From contig NW_026947491.1 of the NCBI RefSeq assembly GCF_034190915.1, positions 26,538,101 through 26,602,100 of the forward strand: 64,000 nt of DNA, given 5' to 3'. This document shows positions 54,202 through 64,000 of this stretch, piece after piece (the first letter of the stretch is position 1; every line of letters starts with the position of its first letter). The DNA is from Cavia porcellus (taxonomy: Eukaryota; Chordata; Mammalia; Rodentia; Caviidae). The position numbers and the translations under genes are program-made. Below the pieces are notes generated by a model, which saw nothing but the letters and a program-made list of their open reading frames with translations, searched no databases and was not told the DNA's origin.

Positions 54202-57200
54202 ATGCAACAGCAGAGAGATAAGATTCCTACAATTAAACAACATTTAACAGTAATAACCATTAATGTAAATGGTCTCAATGCACCAATCAAAAGAAACAGA
54301 CTAGCAGAATGGATCAAGAAACAAAATCCAACCATATGCTGTTTACAGGAAACCCATCTAACCCAAAAGGATACTCACAGACTGAAAGTCAAAGGATGGA
54401 AAACAATTCTTCATGCAGCAGGAATCCAAAAAAAGGCAGGAGTAGCCATTCTGTTTGCAGACAACGTGAACTTTAAACCAACAATGACCATAAAGGACAA
54501 AGAAGGTCACTACATACTCGTAAGGGGAAAACTCCAAGAGGAAGAGATAACTATCTTAAATATATACGCACCAAACTCCAGAGCGCCCAGTTATATAAAA
54601 CAATTATTAACAGAAATGAAAACTCAAATTATCAGTAACACAATTGTAACGGGAGACCTTAATACGCCATTGACACCAAGGGACAGATCGACCAGACAGA
54701 AAATGAGTAAAGAAATAACAGAACTGAATCATACCTGTGAACAAATGGGTTTGATAGACATATACAGAATGTTCCACCCAACAACATCAGAATACACATT
54801 CTTCTCAGCAGTACATGGATCATTTTCTAAAATAGACCATATATTAGCTCATAGAACATATTTAAACAAGTGCAAAAAAGCTGAAATCATCCCTTGCATG
54901 TTATCGGATCACAGCGCTCTGAAATTAGAAATTAATGATAAAAGATACTGCAAAAATCCCACAAACACATGGAAACTGAATAACACACTCTTGAGTAATC
55001 AGTGGGTCACAGAAGAAATTAAAGAAGAAATCAAACAATACCTAAAAGAAAATGAAAATGCAGATACAACTTACTGGAATCTGTGGGATACAATGAAAGC
55101 CGTTCTGAGAGGAAAATTTATTGCACTGAGTTCCCACATCAGGAAAACAGAACGAATACAAATAAATAACTTGATGCTACACCTCAAACAGCTAGAAAAG
55201 GAAGAGCAAGTCAAGCCCAAAGCCAAAAGAAGAGAGGAAATTATAAAAATCAGAGCAGAAATCAATGCAATAGAGACTAAGAAAACAATCCAAAGGATCA
55301 ACAAATCAAAGAGTTGGTTCTTTGAAAGAATAAATAAAATCGATAAGCCCCTAGCCAACCTTATTAAAAAAAGGGAAGAAAAAGCTCAAATTCATGCAAT
55401 AAGAAATGAAAAAGGAGAAGTCACTACAGACCCAATAGAAATACAGAAGATCATCAACACCTATTTTGAAAACCTCTACTCTCAAAAGTTTGATAACACA
55501 GAAGAAATAGACAGTTTCTTAGAAGCATATGAAGTGCCAAAGCTAGATCAAGAGGATGTAAAACTGTTGAATAACCCAATCTTGGTTACTGAAATTGAAA
55601 ATGTAATTAAGTCCTTACCCACCAAGAAGAGCCCAGGCCCAGATGGATTCACTGCAGAATTCTACAAGAAATACAAAGAAGACCTAATGCCGACACTCCT
55701 CAAACTATTCAATGAAATTGAAAGGGAAGCAATCCTGCCTAAGTCATTCCTGGAAGCAAATATCACTCTAGTACCAAAACCTGAGAAAGACCCAACTAAA
55801 AAAGAGAACTATAGACCGATCTCCCTAATGAACACAGATGCAAAAATCCTCAATAAAATATTGGCAAATAGGATCCAGCAAATCATCAAGAAGATTATAC
55901 ACCATGACCAAGTGGGATTCATCCCAGGAATGCAAGGATGGTTCAATATACGCAAATCAATAAATGTAATTCACCATATCAATAAAGCCAAAAATAAGAA
56001 TCACATGATCATTTCTATAGATGCAGAAAAAGCCTTCGATAAGGTCCAACATTTATTCATGATAAAAACTCTACAGAAAATTGGAATAGATGGTCTTTAC
56101 CTCAATATAATAAAGGCCATTTATGACAAACCAACAGCCAGCATCATACTAAATGGCCAAAAATTGAAAGCCTTTACTTTAAAATCAGGCACAAGACAAG
56201 GATGTCCTTTATCACCACTCCTATTTAATATAGTACTGGAAGTACTAGCCAGAGCAATTAGGCAAGAAAGAGAAATAAAAGGGGTAAAGATAGGAAAAGA
56301 AGAAGTTAAGTTGTCATTGTTTGCAGATGACATGATACTCTACATAGAAGACCCCCTAAGCTCCATTGAAAGACTCTTAGATACAATAAATAAATTCAGG
56401 AATGTGGCTGGATACAAAATCAATACTCAGAAATCAATAGCATTCCTATACACAAACAACAAAACCACAGAGAGGGAAATAAGGGAAACTGGACTATTCA
56501 CATTAGCAAGCAAAAAAATGAAATATTTAGGAATTACTCTTACGAAAGAAGTGAAAGACTTATACAGTGAAAACTATATTACACTGAAAAAGGAAATTGA
56601 AGATGATCTCAGAAAATGGAAAGACATCCCTTGCTCATGGATAGGAAGAACAAACATTGTGAAGATGGCCATTCTCCCAAAACTCTTATACAGATTCAAT
56701 GCAATCCCAATAGAAATACCATCAACATACCTTATAGATCTAGAGAAATCACTCCTAAATTTCATCTGGAACCAGAAGAGACCTAGAATCGCAAAAGCAA
56801 TTCTAAGCAGCAAAGACAAAGCAGGAGGCATCACAATCCCTGACTTGAAATTATACTACAAAGCAACAGTAGTAAAATCAACATGGTATTGGAATCAAAA
56901 CAGAGCTGAAGATCAATGGAATAGATTAGAAGATACAACCACAACTACAAACACACTCAACCACCTTATCTTCGATAAAGGAGCCAAGCAGGTTCACTGG
57001 AAGAACGACAGTCTCTTTAATAAATGGTGCTGGAAAAACTGGCTCTCCATTTGCCAAAAACTAAAGCTAGACCCATGTCTATCACCATGTACTAAATTAA
57101 AATCTAAATGGGTCAAAGATCTGAATATTAAAACAGAAACGCTAAATCTATTGGAAGACAAATTGGGTAGAAACCTTGGAGACATAGGAGTAGGTAGAGA

Positions 57201-58041
57201 ATTCATGAATAGGACTCAAACTGCACGGGAAATACTTCCCAGAATCAATAACTGGGACCACTTCTTATTAAAAAGTTTTTGCATGTCAAAAGAAATCTCC
57301 AGCATAGTGAAAAGAAAACCCACAAACTGGGAAAAGATTTTAGTGAACTCTCTCTCAGACAAGGGACTCTTGTCTAAAACATATAAAGAATTAAAAAAAC
57401 TCAGACCTTCAAAATTCAAAGATCCAATCCAAAAATGGGCATCTGAGCTGAATACGCAATTCTCAGATGAAGAAATGCAAATGGCAAATAAATACATGAA
57501 AAAATGCTCATCATCATTGGTCATTAGAGAAATGCAAATTAAAACCACACTGAGATACCATCTCACTCCTGAAAGAATGGCCAGGATCAAGAAAACCAAC
57601 AACAACAAATGCTGGAGAGGCTGTGGGGAAAAAGGAACTCTCCTGCACTGTTGGTGGGAGTGTAGACTGGTACAGCCTTTGTGGAGATCTGTCTGGAGGT
57701 TTCTCAAAAAGTTGGGATTGGAAATCCCATTTATTCCAGCTATTCCACTTCTAGGCATATTCCCAGAAGAACTGAAAGCATCATACCACAGGGATATATG
57801 TGCACCTATGTTTATAGCAGCACAATTTGTAATCGCCAGATCTTGGAAACAACCCAAGTGTCCATCAACTGAGGAATGGATAAAAAAGTTGTGGTATTTC
57901 TATACAATGGAGTATTATTCAGCTATAAAGAAGGATCGCATTGAGATATTTATCAATAAATGGGCGCAGCTTGAGACCATACTCATAAGTGAAATAAATC
58001 AATCTCGCATGTATGAATACCGAATAGTTTCCCTAATGTAA
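54202..58041 (+). CDS. LINE-1 ORF2p endonuclease/reverse transcriptase, 1279 aa, intact
   Basis: Carries out target-primed reverse transcription: nicks chromosomal DNA, then copies the RNA from the nick. The APE-type endonuclease is at about 10-240, with Asn21 (NVNGLN), Glu50 (LQETH), GDLN at 151-154 and SDH at 235-237. The linker and Z region run to about 480. The RT domain lies at about 480-780, with 'SPGPDGF', '[12 protein letters not shown]', '[14 protein letters not shown]' (first Asp), '[14 protein letters not shown]' and FADD at 707-710. The C-terminal CCHC is C1137-x3-C1141-x7-H1149-x4-C1154. The length is usual for mammalian ORF2 (about 1275-1280). No stop or frameshift. The ATG is the first in frame after ORF1. 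Confidence 0.96.
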   Translation: MQQQRDKIPTIKQHLTVITINVNGLNAPIKRNRLAEWIKKQNPTICCLQETHLTQKDTHRLKVKGWKTILHAAGIQKKAGVAILFADNVNFKPTMTIKDKEGHYILVRGKLQEEEITILNIYAPNSRAPSYIKQLLTEMKTQIISNTIVTGDLNTPLTPRDRSTRQKMSKEITELNHTCEQMGLIDIYRMFHPTTSEYTFFSAVHGSFSKIDHILAHRTYLNKCKKAEIIPCMLSDHSALKLEINDKRYCKNPTNTWKLNNTLLSNQWVTEEIKEEIKQYLKENENADTTYWNLWDTMKAVLRGKFIALSSHIRKTERIQINNLMLHLKQLEKEEQVKPKAKRREEIIKIRAEINAIETKKTIQRINKSKSWFFERINKIDKPLANLIKKREEKAQIHAIRNEKGEVTTDPIEIQKIINTYFENLYSQKFDNTEEIDSFLEAYEVPKLDQEDVKLLNNPILVTEIENVIKSLPTKKSPGPDGFTAEFYKKYKEDLMPTLLKLFNEIEREAILPKSFLEANITLVPKPEKDPTKKENYRPISLMNTDAKILNKILANRIQQIIKKIIHHDQVGFIPGMQGWFNIRKSINVIHHINKAKNKNHMIISIDAEKAFDKVQHLFMIKTLQKIGIDGLYLNIIKAIYDKPTASIILNGQKLKAFTLKSGTRQGCPLSPLLFNIVLEVLARAIRQEREIKGVKIGKEEVKLSLFADDMILYIEDPLSSIERLLDTINKFRNVAGYKINTQKSIAFLYTNNKTTEREIRETGLFTLASKKMKYLGITLTKEVKDLYSENYITLKKEIEDDLRKWKDIPCSWIGRTNIVKMAILPKLLYRFNAIPIEIPSTYLIDLEKSLLNFIWNQKRPRIAKAILSSKDKAGGITIPDLKLYYKATVVKSTWYWNQNRAEDQWNRLEDTTTTTNTLNHLIFDKGAKQVHWKNDSLFNKWCWKNWLSICQKLKLDPCLSPCTKLKSKWVKDLNIKTETLNLLEDKLGRNLGDIGVGREFMNRTQTAREILPRINNWDHFLLKSFCMSKEISSIVKRKPTNWEKILVNSLSDKGLLSKTYKELKKLRPSKFKDPIQKWASELNTQFSDEEMQMANKYMKKCSSSLVIREMQIKTTLRYHLTPERMARIKKTNNNKCWRGCGEKGTLLHCWWECRLVQPLWRSVWRFLKKLGLEIPFIPAIPLLGIFPEELKASYHRDICAPMFIAAQFVIARSWKQPKCPSTEEWIKKLWYFYTMEYYSAIKKDRIEIFINKWAQLETILISEINQSRMYEYRIVSLM

Positions 58042-58939
58042 GTAATGATTCAAATATATAAAAATATGTGATAATCATGATTCCCCATTATGTGGCCTTG
58101 AAGCCTTATAAAATTTTCACTTATTAATTAGAAAGGCTTTACTCTGGGCTTTTTGATATGGAAATATTTGAAGCTATAGTATATGAAGTTTTATCCAAAT
58201 ATTTTAAGGAAAAAGACAGACACTATGGTAACTACTATTCTTTAAAAAAAATTATTTAGCTATTTCTTATGTTTATTTTAATTAAGGGAAAAACTTAAAA
58301 AATTAGGATATATAGTAGTAACTCTTTTTGATCTCCTATTAACTTGTTTTGAAGTCCTGTAATACTCCCAAGATCTTGTTTTGACTGATTAGACTCTGTT
58401 CCATTCTGTGCGATAGTAGCAAGTTTGAAGGTATAGGCAACTAATTTGAAGGCAATAAGATTCACAAAGATGCCCATTCTGGTTTGACTATTGTCTCCTT
58501 TGGAAGTCCTGTAATGTTCACAATGCCTAAGTTTTATTGGTCTTGTTCTCCACTGTTTTGTCCGGCTTTATAATATCTAATGAGATGGACAATTCCTTTT
58601 AAGGAAACAAGAGACAATGTTGATAACCATTGTTGATGACCTTGTACTCTGTTCTACATCATGTGCTATGTCTATCCTTGGTTTGGACTTACAGCTTTGT
58701 TTTGCCATATTTGACTTTATTCTCTCCCCCCCAAGAGAGTAATGAGAACTGAGGAGTAATAAAATCCAAAATGTATAAATTTTGTTATAAAAAAGAGAGG
58801 GAGGGGGAAAAAAAGAGCTCTAACGGATATAACAACAAGTGTGTTTAGGGATGTTAAATAGCTGACTATATTAATGTTTTTGGATCATTGAACACAGCTG
58901 TTTGCAGTCTCTCCGTTTAAAAAAAAAAAAAAAAAAAAA
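58042..58939 (+). other. LINE-1 3'UTR and poly-A tail
   Basis: Noncoding. A G-rich polypurine 'aaaaaagagagggagggggaa' (about 58788) is a shared hallmark of mammalian LINE-1 3'UTRs. The tail (21 A) starts right after 'ccgttt' with no AATAAA within 30 bases upstream; the nearest is near 58757. Confidence 0.9.
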
Positions 58940-59452
58940 GAAAAAGAAGGAGACAACATAAAGGATATCAAGAGGATATTTAGAGAAGCAATAGCTGAAA
59001 ACTTCCCAAGCATGAGATCAGAAACTGACATCAGGATCAGTGAAGCATATAGAACTCCAAATAGTCATAACCAAAATAAAACTACACCCAGACATATAAT
59101 AATCACCATCCCAGAAATCCAACACAAGAATAGATTATTAAAAGCTGTCAGAGAGAAAAGACAGATCACTTATAAAGGAAAACCTATCAGAATCACAGCA
59201 GACTTCTCATCACAAACAATAAAGTCAAGAAGAGCATGGAGTGAAGTATTCCAGATCCTAAAGCAAAATGATTTCCAACCTAGACTGATATATCCTGCAA
59301 AACTATCATTTAAAATAGATGGTGAAATACGATACTTCCATGACAAAGAACAGCTGAAGAACTTCATGAACACCAAACCAACCCTGCAAAAAATATTGAA
59401 AGACAGTTTAGATACACAAAGGAAAAAACCACTAAGCAAAGCAAATAATTAA
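58940..59452 (+). pseudogene. LINE-1 copy 2: ORF1 C-terminal part
   Basis: Holds the RRM (in part) and the C-terminal domain of ORF1p, starting at about residue 181 of the intact protein. The first in-frame Met is at 59012 (146 aa to the stop). It has Ala where the first copy has Pro in 'LLK(A/P)VREK'. Without the coiled coil it cannot form the trimer. Confidence 0.92.
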
Positions 59453-59471
59453 ACAGAACAGAAAGATAAAG

Positions 59472-62400
59472 ATGCAACAGCAGAGAGATAAGAATCCTAC
59501 AATTAAACAACATTTAACAGTAATAACCATTAATGTAAATGGTCTCAATGCACCAATCAAAAGAAACAGACTAGCAGAATGGATCAAGAAACAAAATCCA
59601 ACCATATGCTGTTTACAGGAAACCCATCTAACCCAGAAGGATACTCACAGACTGAAAGTCAAAGGATGGAAAACAATTCTTCATGCAGCAGGAATCCAAA
59701 AAAAGGCAGGAGTAGCCATTCTGTTTGCAGACAACGTGAACTTTAAACCAACAATGACCATAAAGGACAAAGAAGGTCACTACATACTCGTAAGGGGAAA
59801 ACTCCCAAGAGAAAGAGATAACTATCTTAAATATATACGCACCAAACTCCAGAGCGCCCAGTTATATAAAACAATTATTAACAGAAATGAAAACTCAAAT
59901 TATCAGTAACACAATTGTAACGGGAGACCTTAATACGCCATTGACACCAAGGGACAGATCGACCAGACAGAAAATGAGTAAAGAAATAACAGAACTGAAT
60001 CATACCTGTGAACAAATGGGTTTGATAGACATATACAGAATGTTCCACCCAACAACATCAGAATACACATTCTTCTCAGCAGTACATGGATCATTTTCTA
60101 AAATAGACCATATATTAGCTCATAGAACATATTTAAACAAGTGCAAAAGAGCTGAAATCATCCCTTGCATGTTATCGGATCACAGCACTCTGAAATTAGA
60201 AATTAATGATAAAAGATACTGCAAAAATCCCACAAACACATGGAAACTGAATAACACACTCTTGAGTAATCAGTGGGTCACAGAAGAAATTAAAGAAGAA
60301 ATCAAACAATACCTAAAAGAAAATGAAAATGCAGATACAACTTACCGGAATCTGTAGGATACAATGAAAGCCGGTCTGAGAGGAAAATTTATTGCACTGA
60401 GTTCCCACATCAGGAAAACAGAACGAATACAAATAAATAACTTGATGCTACACCTCAAACAGCTAGAAAAGGAAGAGCAAGTCAAGCCCAAAGCCAAAAG
60501 AAGAGAGGAAATTATAAAAATCAGAGCAGAAATCAATGCAATAGAGACTAAGAAAACAATCCAAAGGATCAACAAATCAAAGAGTTGGTTCTTTGAAAGA
60601 ATAAATAAAATCGATAAGCCCCTAGCCAACCTTATTAAAAAAAGGGAAGAAAAAGCTCAAATTCATGCAATAAGAAATGAAAAAGGAGAAGTCACTACAG
60701 ACCCAATAGAAATACAGAAGATCATCAACACCTATTTTGAAAACCTCTACTCTCAAAAGTTTGATAACACAGAAGAAATAGACAGTTTCTTAGAAGCATA
60801 TGAAGTGCCAAAGCTAGATCAAGAGGATGTAAAACTGTTGAATAACCCAATCTCAGTTACTGAAATTGAAAATGTAATTAAGTCCTTACCCACCAAGAAG
60901 AGCCCAGGCCCAGATGGATTCACTGCAGAATTCTACAAGAAATACAAAGAAGACCTAATGCCGACACTCCTCAAACTATTCAATGAAATTGAAAGGGAAG
61001 CAATCCTGCCTAAGTCATTCCTGGAAGCAAATATCACTCTAGTACCAAAACCTGAGAAAGACCCAACTAAAAAAGAGAACTATAGACCGATCTCCCTAAT
61101 GAACACAGATGCAAAAATCCTCAATAAAATATTGGCAAATAGGATCCAGCAAATCATCAAGAAGATTATACACCATGACCAAGTGGGATTCATCCCAGGA
61201 ATGCAAGGATGGTTCAATATACGCAAATCAATAAATGTAATTCACCATATCAATAAAGCCAAAAATAAGAATCACATGATCATTTCTATAGATGCAGAAA
61301 AAGCCTTCGATAAGGTCCAACATTTATTCATGATAAAAACTCTACAGAAAATTGGAATAGATGGTCTTTACCTCAATATAATAAAGGCCATTTATGACAA
61401 ACCAACAGCCAGCATCATACTAAATGGCCAAAAATTGAAAGCCTTTACTTTAAAATCAGGCACAAGACAAGGATGTCCTTTATCACCACTCCTATTTAAT
61501 ATAGTACTGGAAGTACTAGCCAGAGCAATTAGGCAAGAAAGAGAAATAAAAGGGGTAAAGATAGGAAAAGAAGAAGTTAAGTTGTCATTGCTTGCAGATG
61601 ACATGATACTCTACATAGAAGACCCCCTAAGCTCCATTGAAAGACTCTTAGATACAATAAATAAATTCAGGAATGTGGCTGGATACAAAATCAATACTCA
61701 GAAATCAATAGCATTCCTATACACAAACAACAAAACCACAGAGAGGGAAATAAGGGAAACTGGACTATTCACATTAGCAAGCAAAAAAATGAAATATTTA
61801 GGAATTACTCTTACGAAAGAAGTGAAAGACTTATACAGTGAAAACTATATTACACTGAAAAAGGAAATTGAAGATGATCTCAGAAAATGGAAAGACATCC
61901 CTTGCTCATGGATAGGAAGAACAAACATTGTGAAGATGGCCATTCTCCCAAAACTCTTATACAGATTCAATGCAATCCCAATAGAAATACCATCAACATA
62001 CCTTATAGATCTAGAGAAATCACTCCTAAATTTCATCTGGAACCAGAAGAGACCTAGAATCGCAAAAGCAATTCTAAGCAGCAAAGACAAAGCAGGAGGC
62101 ATCACAATCCCTGACTTGAAATTATACTACAAAGCAACAGTAGTAAAATCAACATGGTATTGGAATCAAAACAGAGCTGAAGATCAATGGAATAGATTAG
62201 AAGATACAACCACAACTACAAACACACTCAACCACCTTATCTTCGATAAAGGAGCCAAGCAGGTTCACTGGAAGAACGACAGTCTCTTTAATAAATGGTG
62301 CTGGAAAAACTGGCTCTCCATTTGCCAAAAACTAAAGCTAGACCCATGTCTATCACCATGTACTAAATTAAAATCTAAATGGGTCAAAGATCTGAATATT

Positions 62401-63312
62401 AAAACAGAAACGCTAAATCTATTGGAAGACAAATTGGGTAGAAACCTTGGAGACATAGGAGTAGGTAGAGAATTCATGAATAGGACTCAAACTGCACGGG
62501 AAATACTTCCCAGAATCAATAACTGGGACCACTTCTTATTAAAAAGTTTTTGCATGTCAAAAGAAATCTCCAGCATAGTGAAAAGAAAACCCACAAACTG
62601 GGAAAAGATTTTAGTGAACTCTCTCTCAGACAAGGGACTCTTGTCTAAAACATATAAAGAATTAAAAAAACTCAGACCTTCAAAATTCAAAGATCCAATC
62701 CAAAAATGGGCATCTGAGATGAATACGCAATTCTCAGATGAAGAAATGCAAATGGCAAATAAATACATGAAAAAATGCTCATCATCATTGGTAATTAGAG
62801 AAATGCAAATTAAAACCACACTGAGATACCATTTCACTCCTGAAAGAATGGCCAGGATCAAGAAAACCAACAACAACAAATGCTGGAGAGGCTGTGGGGA
62901 AAAAGGAACTCTCCTGCACTGTTGGTGGGAGTGTAGACTGGTACAGCCTTTGTGGAGATCTGTCTGGAGGTTTCTCAAAAAGTTGGGATTGGAAATCCCA
63001 TTTATTCCAGCTATTCCACTTCTAGGCATATTCCCAGAAGAACTGAAAGCATCATACCACAGGGATATATGTGCACCTATGTTTATAGCAGCACAATTTG
63101 TAATCGCCAGATCTTGGAAACAACCCAAGTGTCCATCAACTGAGGAATGGATAAAAAAGTTGTGGTATTTCTATACAATGGAGTATTATTCCGCTATAAA
63201 GAAGGATCGCATTGAGATATTTATCAATAAATGGGCGCAGCTTGAGACCATACTCATAAGTGAAATAAATCAATCTCGCATGTATGAATACCGAATAGTT
63301 TCCCTAATGTAA
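59472..63312 (+). pseudogene. LINE-1 copy 2: broken ORF2
   Basis: Three open blocks: 59472-59909 (endonuclease N-terminus), 59887-60357 (rest of endonuclease) and 60364-63312 (982 aa, RT to C-terminus). A 1-bp insertion in 'ctcccaagagaaag' (near 59805) shifts the frame. TGG to TAG at 60356-60358 stops the restored frame. The RT box reads LADD (61591-61602) where the first copy has FADD; the two Asp codons are kept. The CCHC motif is intact. Dead as a single polypeptide, although the RT block alone remains open. Confidence 0.93.
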
Positions 63313-64000
63313 GTAATGATTCAAATATATAAAAATATGTGGTAATCATGATTCCCCATTATGTGGCCTTGAAGCCTTATAAAATTTTCACTTATTAATT
63401 AGAAAGACTTTACTCTGGGCTTTTTGATATGGAAATATTTGAAGCTATAGTATATGAAGTTTTATCCAAATATTTTAAGGAAAAAGACAGACAGTATGGT
63501 AACTACTATTCTTTAAAAAAAATTATTTAGCTATTTCTTATGTTTATTTTAATTAAGGGAAAAACTTAAAAAATTAGGATATATAGTAGTAACTCTTTTT
63601 GATCTCCTATTAACTTGTTTTGAAGTCCTGTAATACTCCCAAGATCTTGTTTTGACTGATTAGACTCTGTTCCATTCTGTGCGATAGTAGCAAGTTTGAA
63701 GGTATAGGCAACTAATTTGAAGGCAATAAGATTCACAAAGATGCCCATTCTGGTTTGACTATTGTCTCCTTTGGAAGTCCTGTAATGTTCACAATGCCTA
63801 AGTTTTATTGGTCTTGTTCTCCACTGTTTTGTCCGGCTTTATAATATCTAATGAGATGGACAATTCCTTTTAAGGAAACAAGAGACAATGTTGATAACCA
63901 TTGTTGATGACCTTGTACTCTGTTCTACATCATGTGCTATGTCTATCCTTGGTTTGGACTTACAGCTTTGTTTTGCCATATTTGACTTTATTCTCTCCCC
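63313..64000 (+). other. LINE-1 copy 2: 3'UTR, incomplete
   Basis: Same as 58042-58729 with three substitutions seen ('gtggtaatc', 'aaagacttt', 'agacagtatgg'). The window ends before the polypurine tract and tail. Confidence 0.93.

Larger units (their letters stand above)
52457..58939 (+). mobile_element. Full-length LINE-1 with both ORFs open
   Basis: Promoter monomers (52457-52828), 5'UTR to 53129, ORF1 (53130-54182), a 19-bp spacer, ORF2 (54202-58041), 3'UTR (58042-58918) and a 21-bp A-tail (58919-58939). Both reading frames are uninterrupted and all motifs I can check in ORF2 are present, so it is a candidate active element. Its 3'UTR stops at 'tctctccgttt', where two other LINE-1 family 3' ends in this window continue for 200 or more bases. 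The sequence after the tail is the start of another LINE-1, so its target-site duplication cannot be seen. Confidence 0.95.
58940..64000 (+). mobile_element. Second LINE-1 copy, 5'-truncated, runs off window
   Basis: It starts immediately after the A-tail of the first LINE-1, at the position equivalent to 53670 in ORF1. It stays colinear with an offset of 5270, then 5271 after a 1-bp insertion. By eye there are fewer than about 20 differences in 5 kb (about 99.6% identity). ORF1 is truncated at its 5' end. ORF2 has a 1-bp insertion near 59805 and a TAG at 60356-60358. The 3' end lies outside the window. Confidence 0.95.

Noticed and set aside
57216..57857. 213-aa minus-strand open frame within LINE-1 ORF2 (and its twin at 62487-63128)
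   Set aside because: It is the complement of a conserved coding region in both LINE-1 copies; A-rich sense DNA leaves few stops in that antisense frame. No domain.
1..64000. CRISPR arrays, operons, ribosome binding sites, bacterial elements
   Set aside because: The sequence is vertebrate. The only regularly spaced repeats are the microsatellite, the 42-bp minisatellite and the LINE-1 monomers, none with unique spacers.

Overview
The window is mammalian, almost certainly rodent, intergenic DNA built from layers of retroelements. It holds no intact host protein-coding gene that I can recognise. The rodent call rests on 7SL-derived B1-like SINEs without a dimeric Alu structure, several ID-type (tRNA-Ala-like) SINEs, and LINE-1 elements with a tandem-monomer 5' promoter. 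The ID consensus (about '...gcataagtgcctgccttgcaagcaggc...') does not look like mouse, rat or squirrel; a castorimorph such as beaver is my weak guess.

Layout. 1-2.5 kb: 3' end of an old class I endogenous retrovirus (env anchor, polypurine tract, LTR). 2.5-4.9 kb: mostly unrecognised. 4.9-10.25 kb: a decayed sense LINE-1 carrying a polyadenylated retrocopy of an unknown transcript with its own target-site duplication. 10.3-10.9 kb: a GC/CpG-rich block of unknown origin. 11-21.4 kb: ancient repeats, ID and B1 SINEs, LINE-1 3'UTR pieces, a short hAT-like inverted-repeat element and a TC/TG microsatellite. 21.404-27.613 kb: a complete proviral structure with near-identical LTRs, a tRNA-Thr primer site and a 4-bp duplication, but wholly defective gag, pol and env, plus a 42-bp x 9 minisatellite in its leader. 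27.6-34 kb: an ID SINE, a LINE-1 3' fragment and an ARL2BP processed pseudogene. 34-47 kb: an antisense LINE-1 fragment and two antisense class I ERV bodies joined at a telomere-like repeat; one is split by a 3.15-kb half-LINE (HAL1-like) with an intact 350-aa ORF1, no ORF2 and a perfect 19-bp target-site duplication. 50.4-51.5 kb: an olfactory receptor pseudogene interrupted by a vault RNA retrocopy. 52.4-64 kb: a full-length LINE-1 with both ORFs open, followed with no intervening unique sequence by a second, roughly 99.6% identical 5'-truncated LINE-1 that runs off the window.

Working relations. The full-length LINE-1 encodes the machinery (ORF1p chaperone, ORF2p endonuclease and reverse transcriptase) that would make the other polyadenylated insertions seen here: half-LINE, vault RNA copy, ARL2BP copy, SINEs and the 6.7-kb retrocopy. 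The 21-27 kb provirus could only have moved using proteins supplied by another retrovirus. The strongest candidates for a closer look are the half-LINE, the LINE-1 tandem, the trans-mobilised provirus with its in-frame minisatellite, and the vault RNA copy inside the receptor pseudogene.
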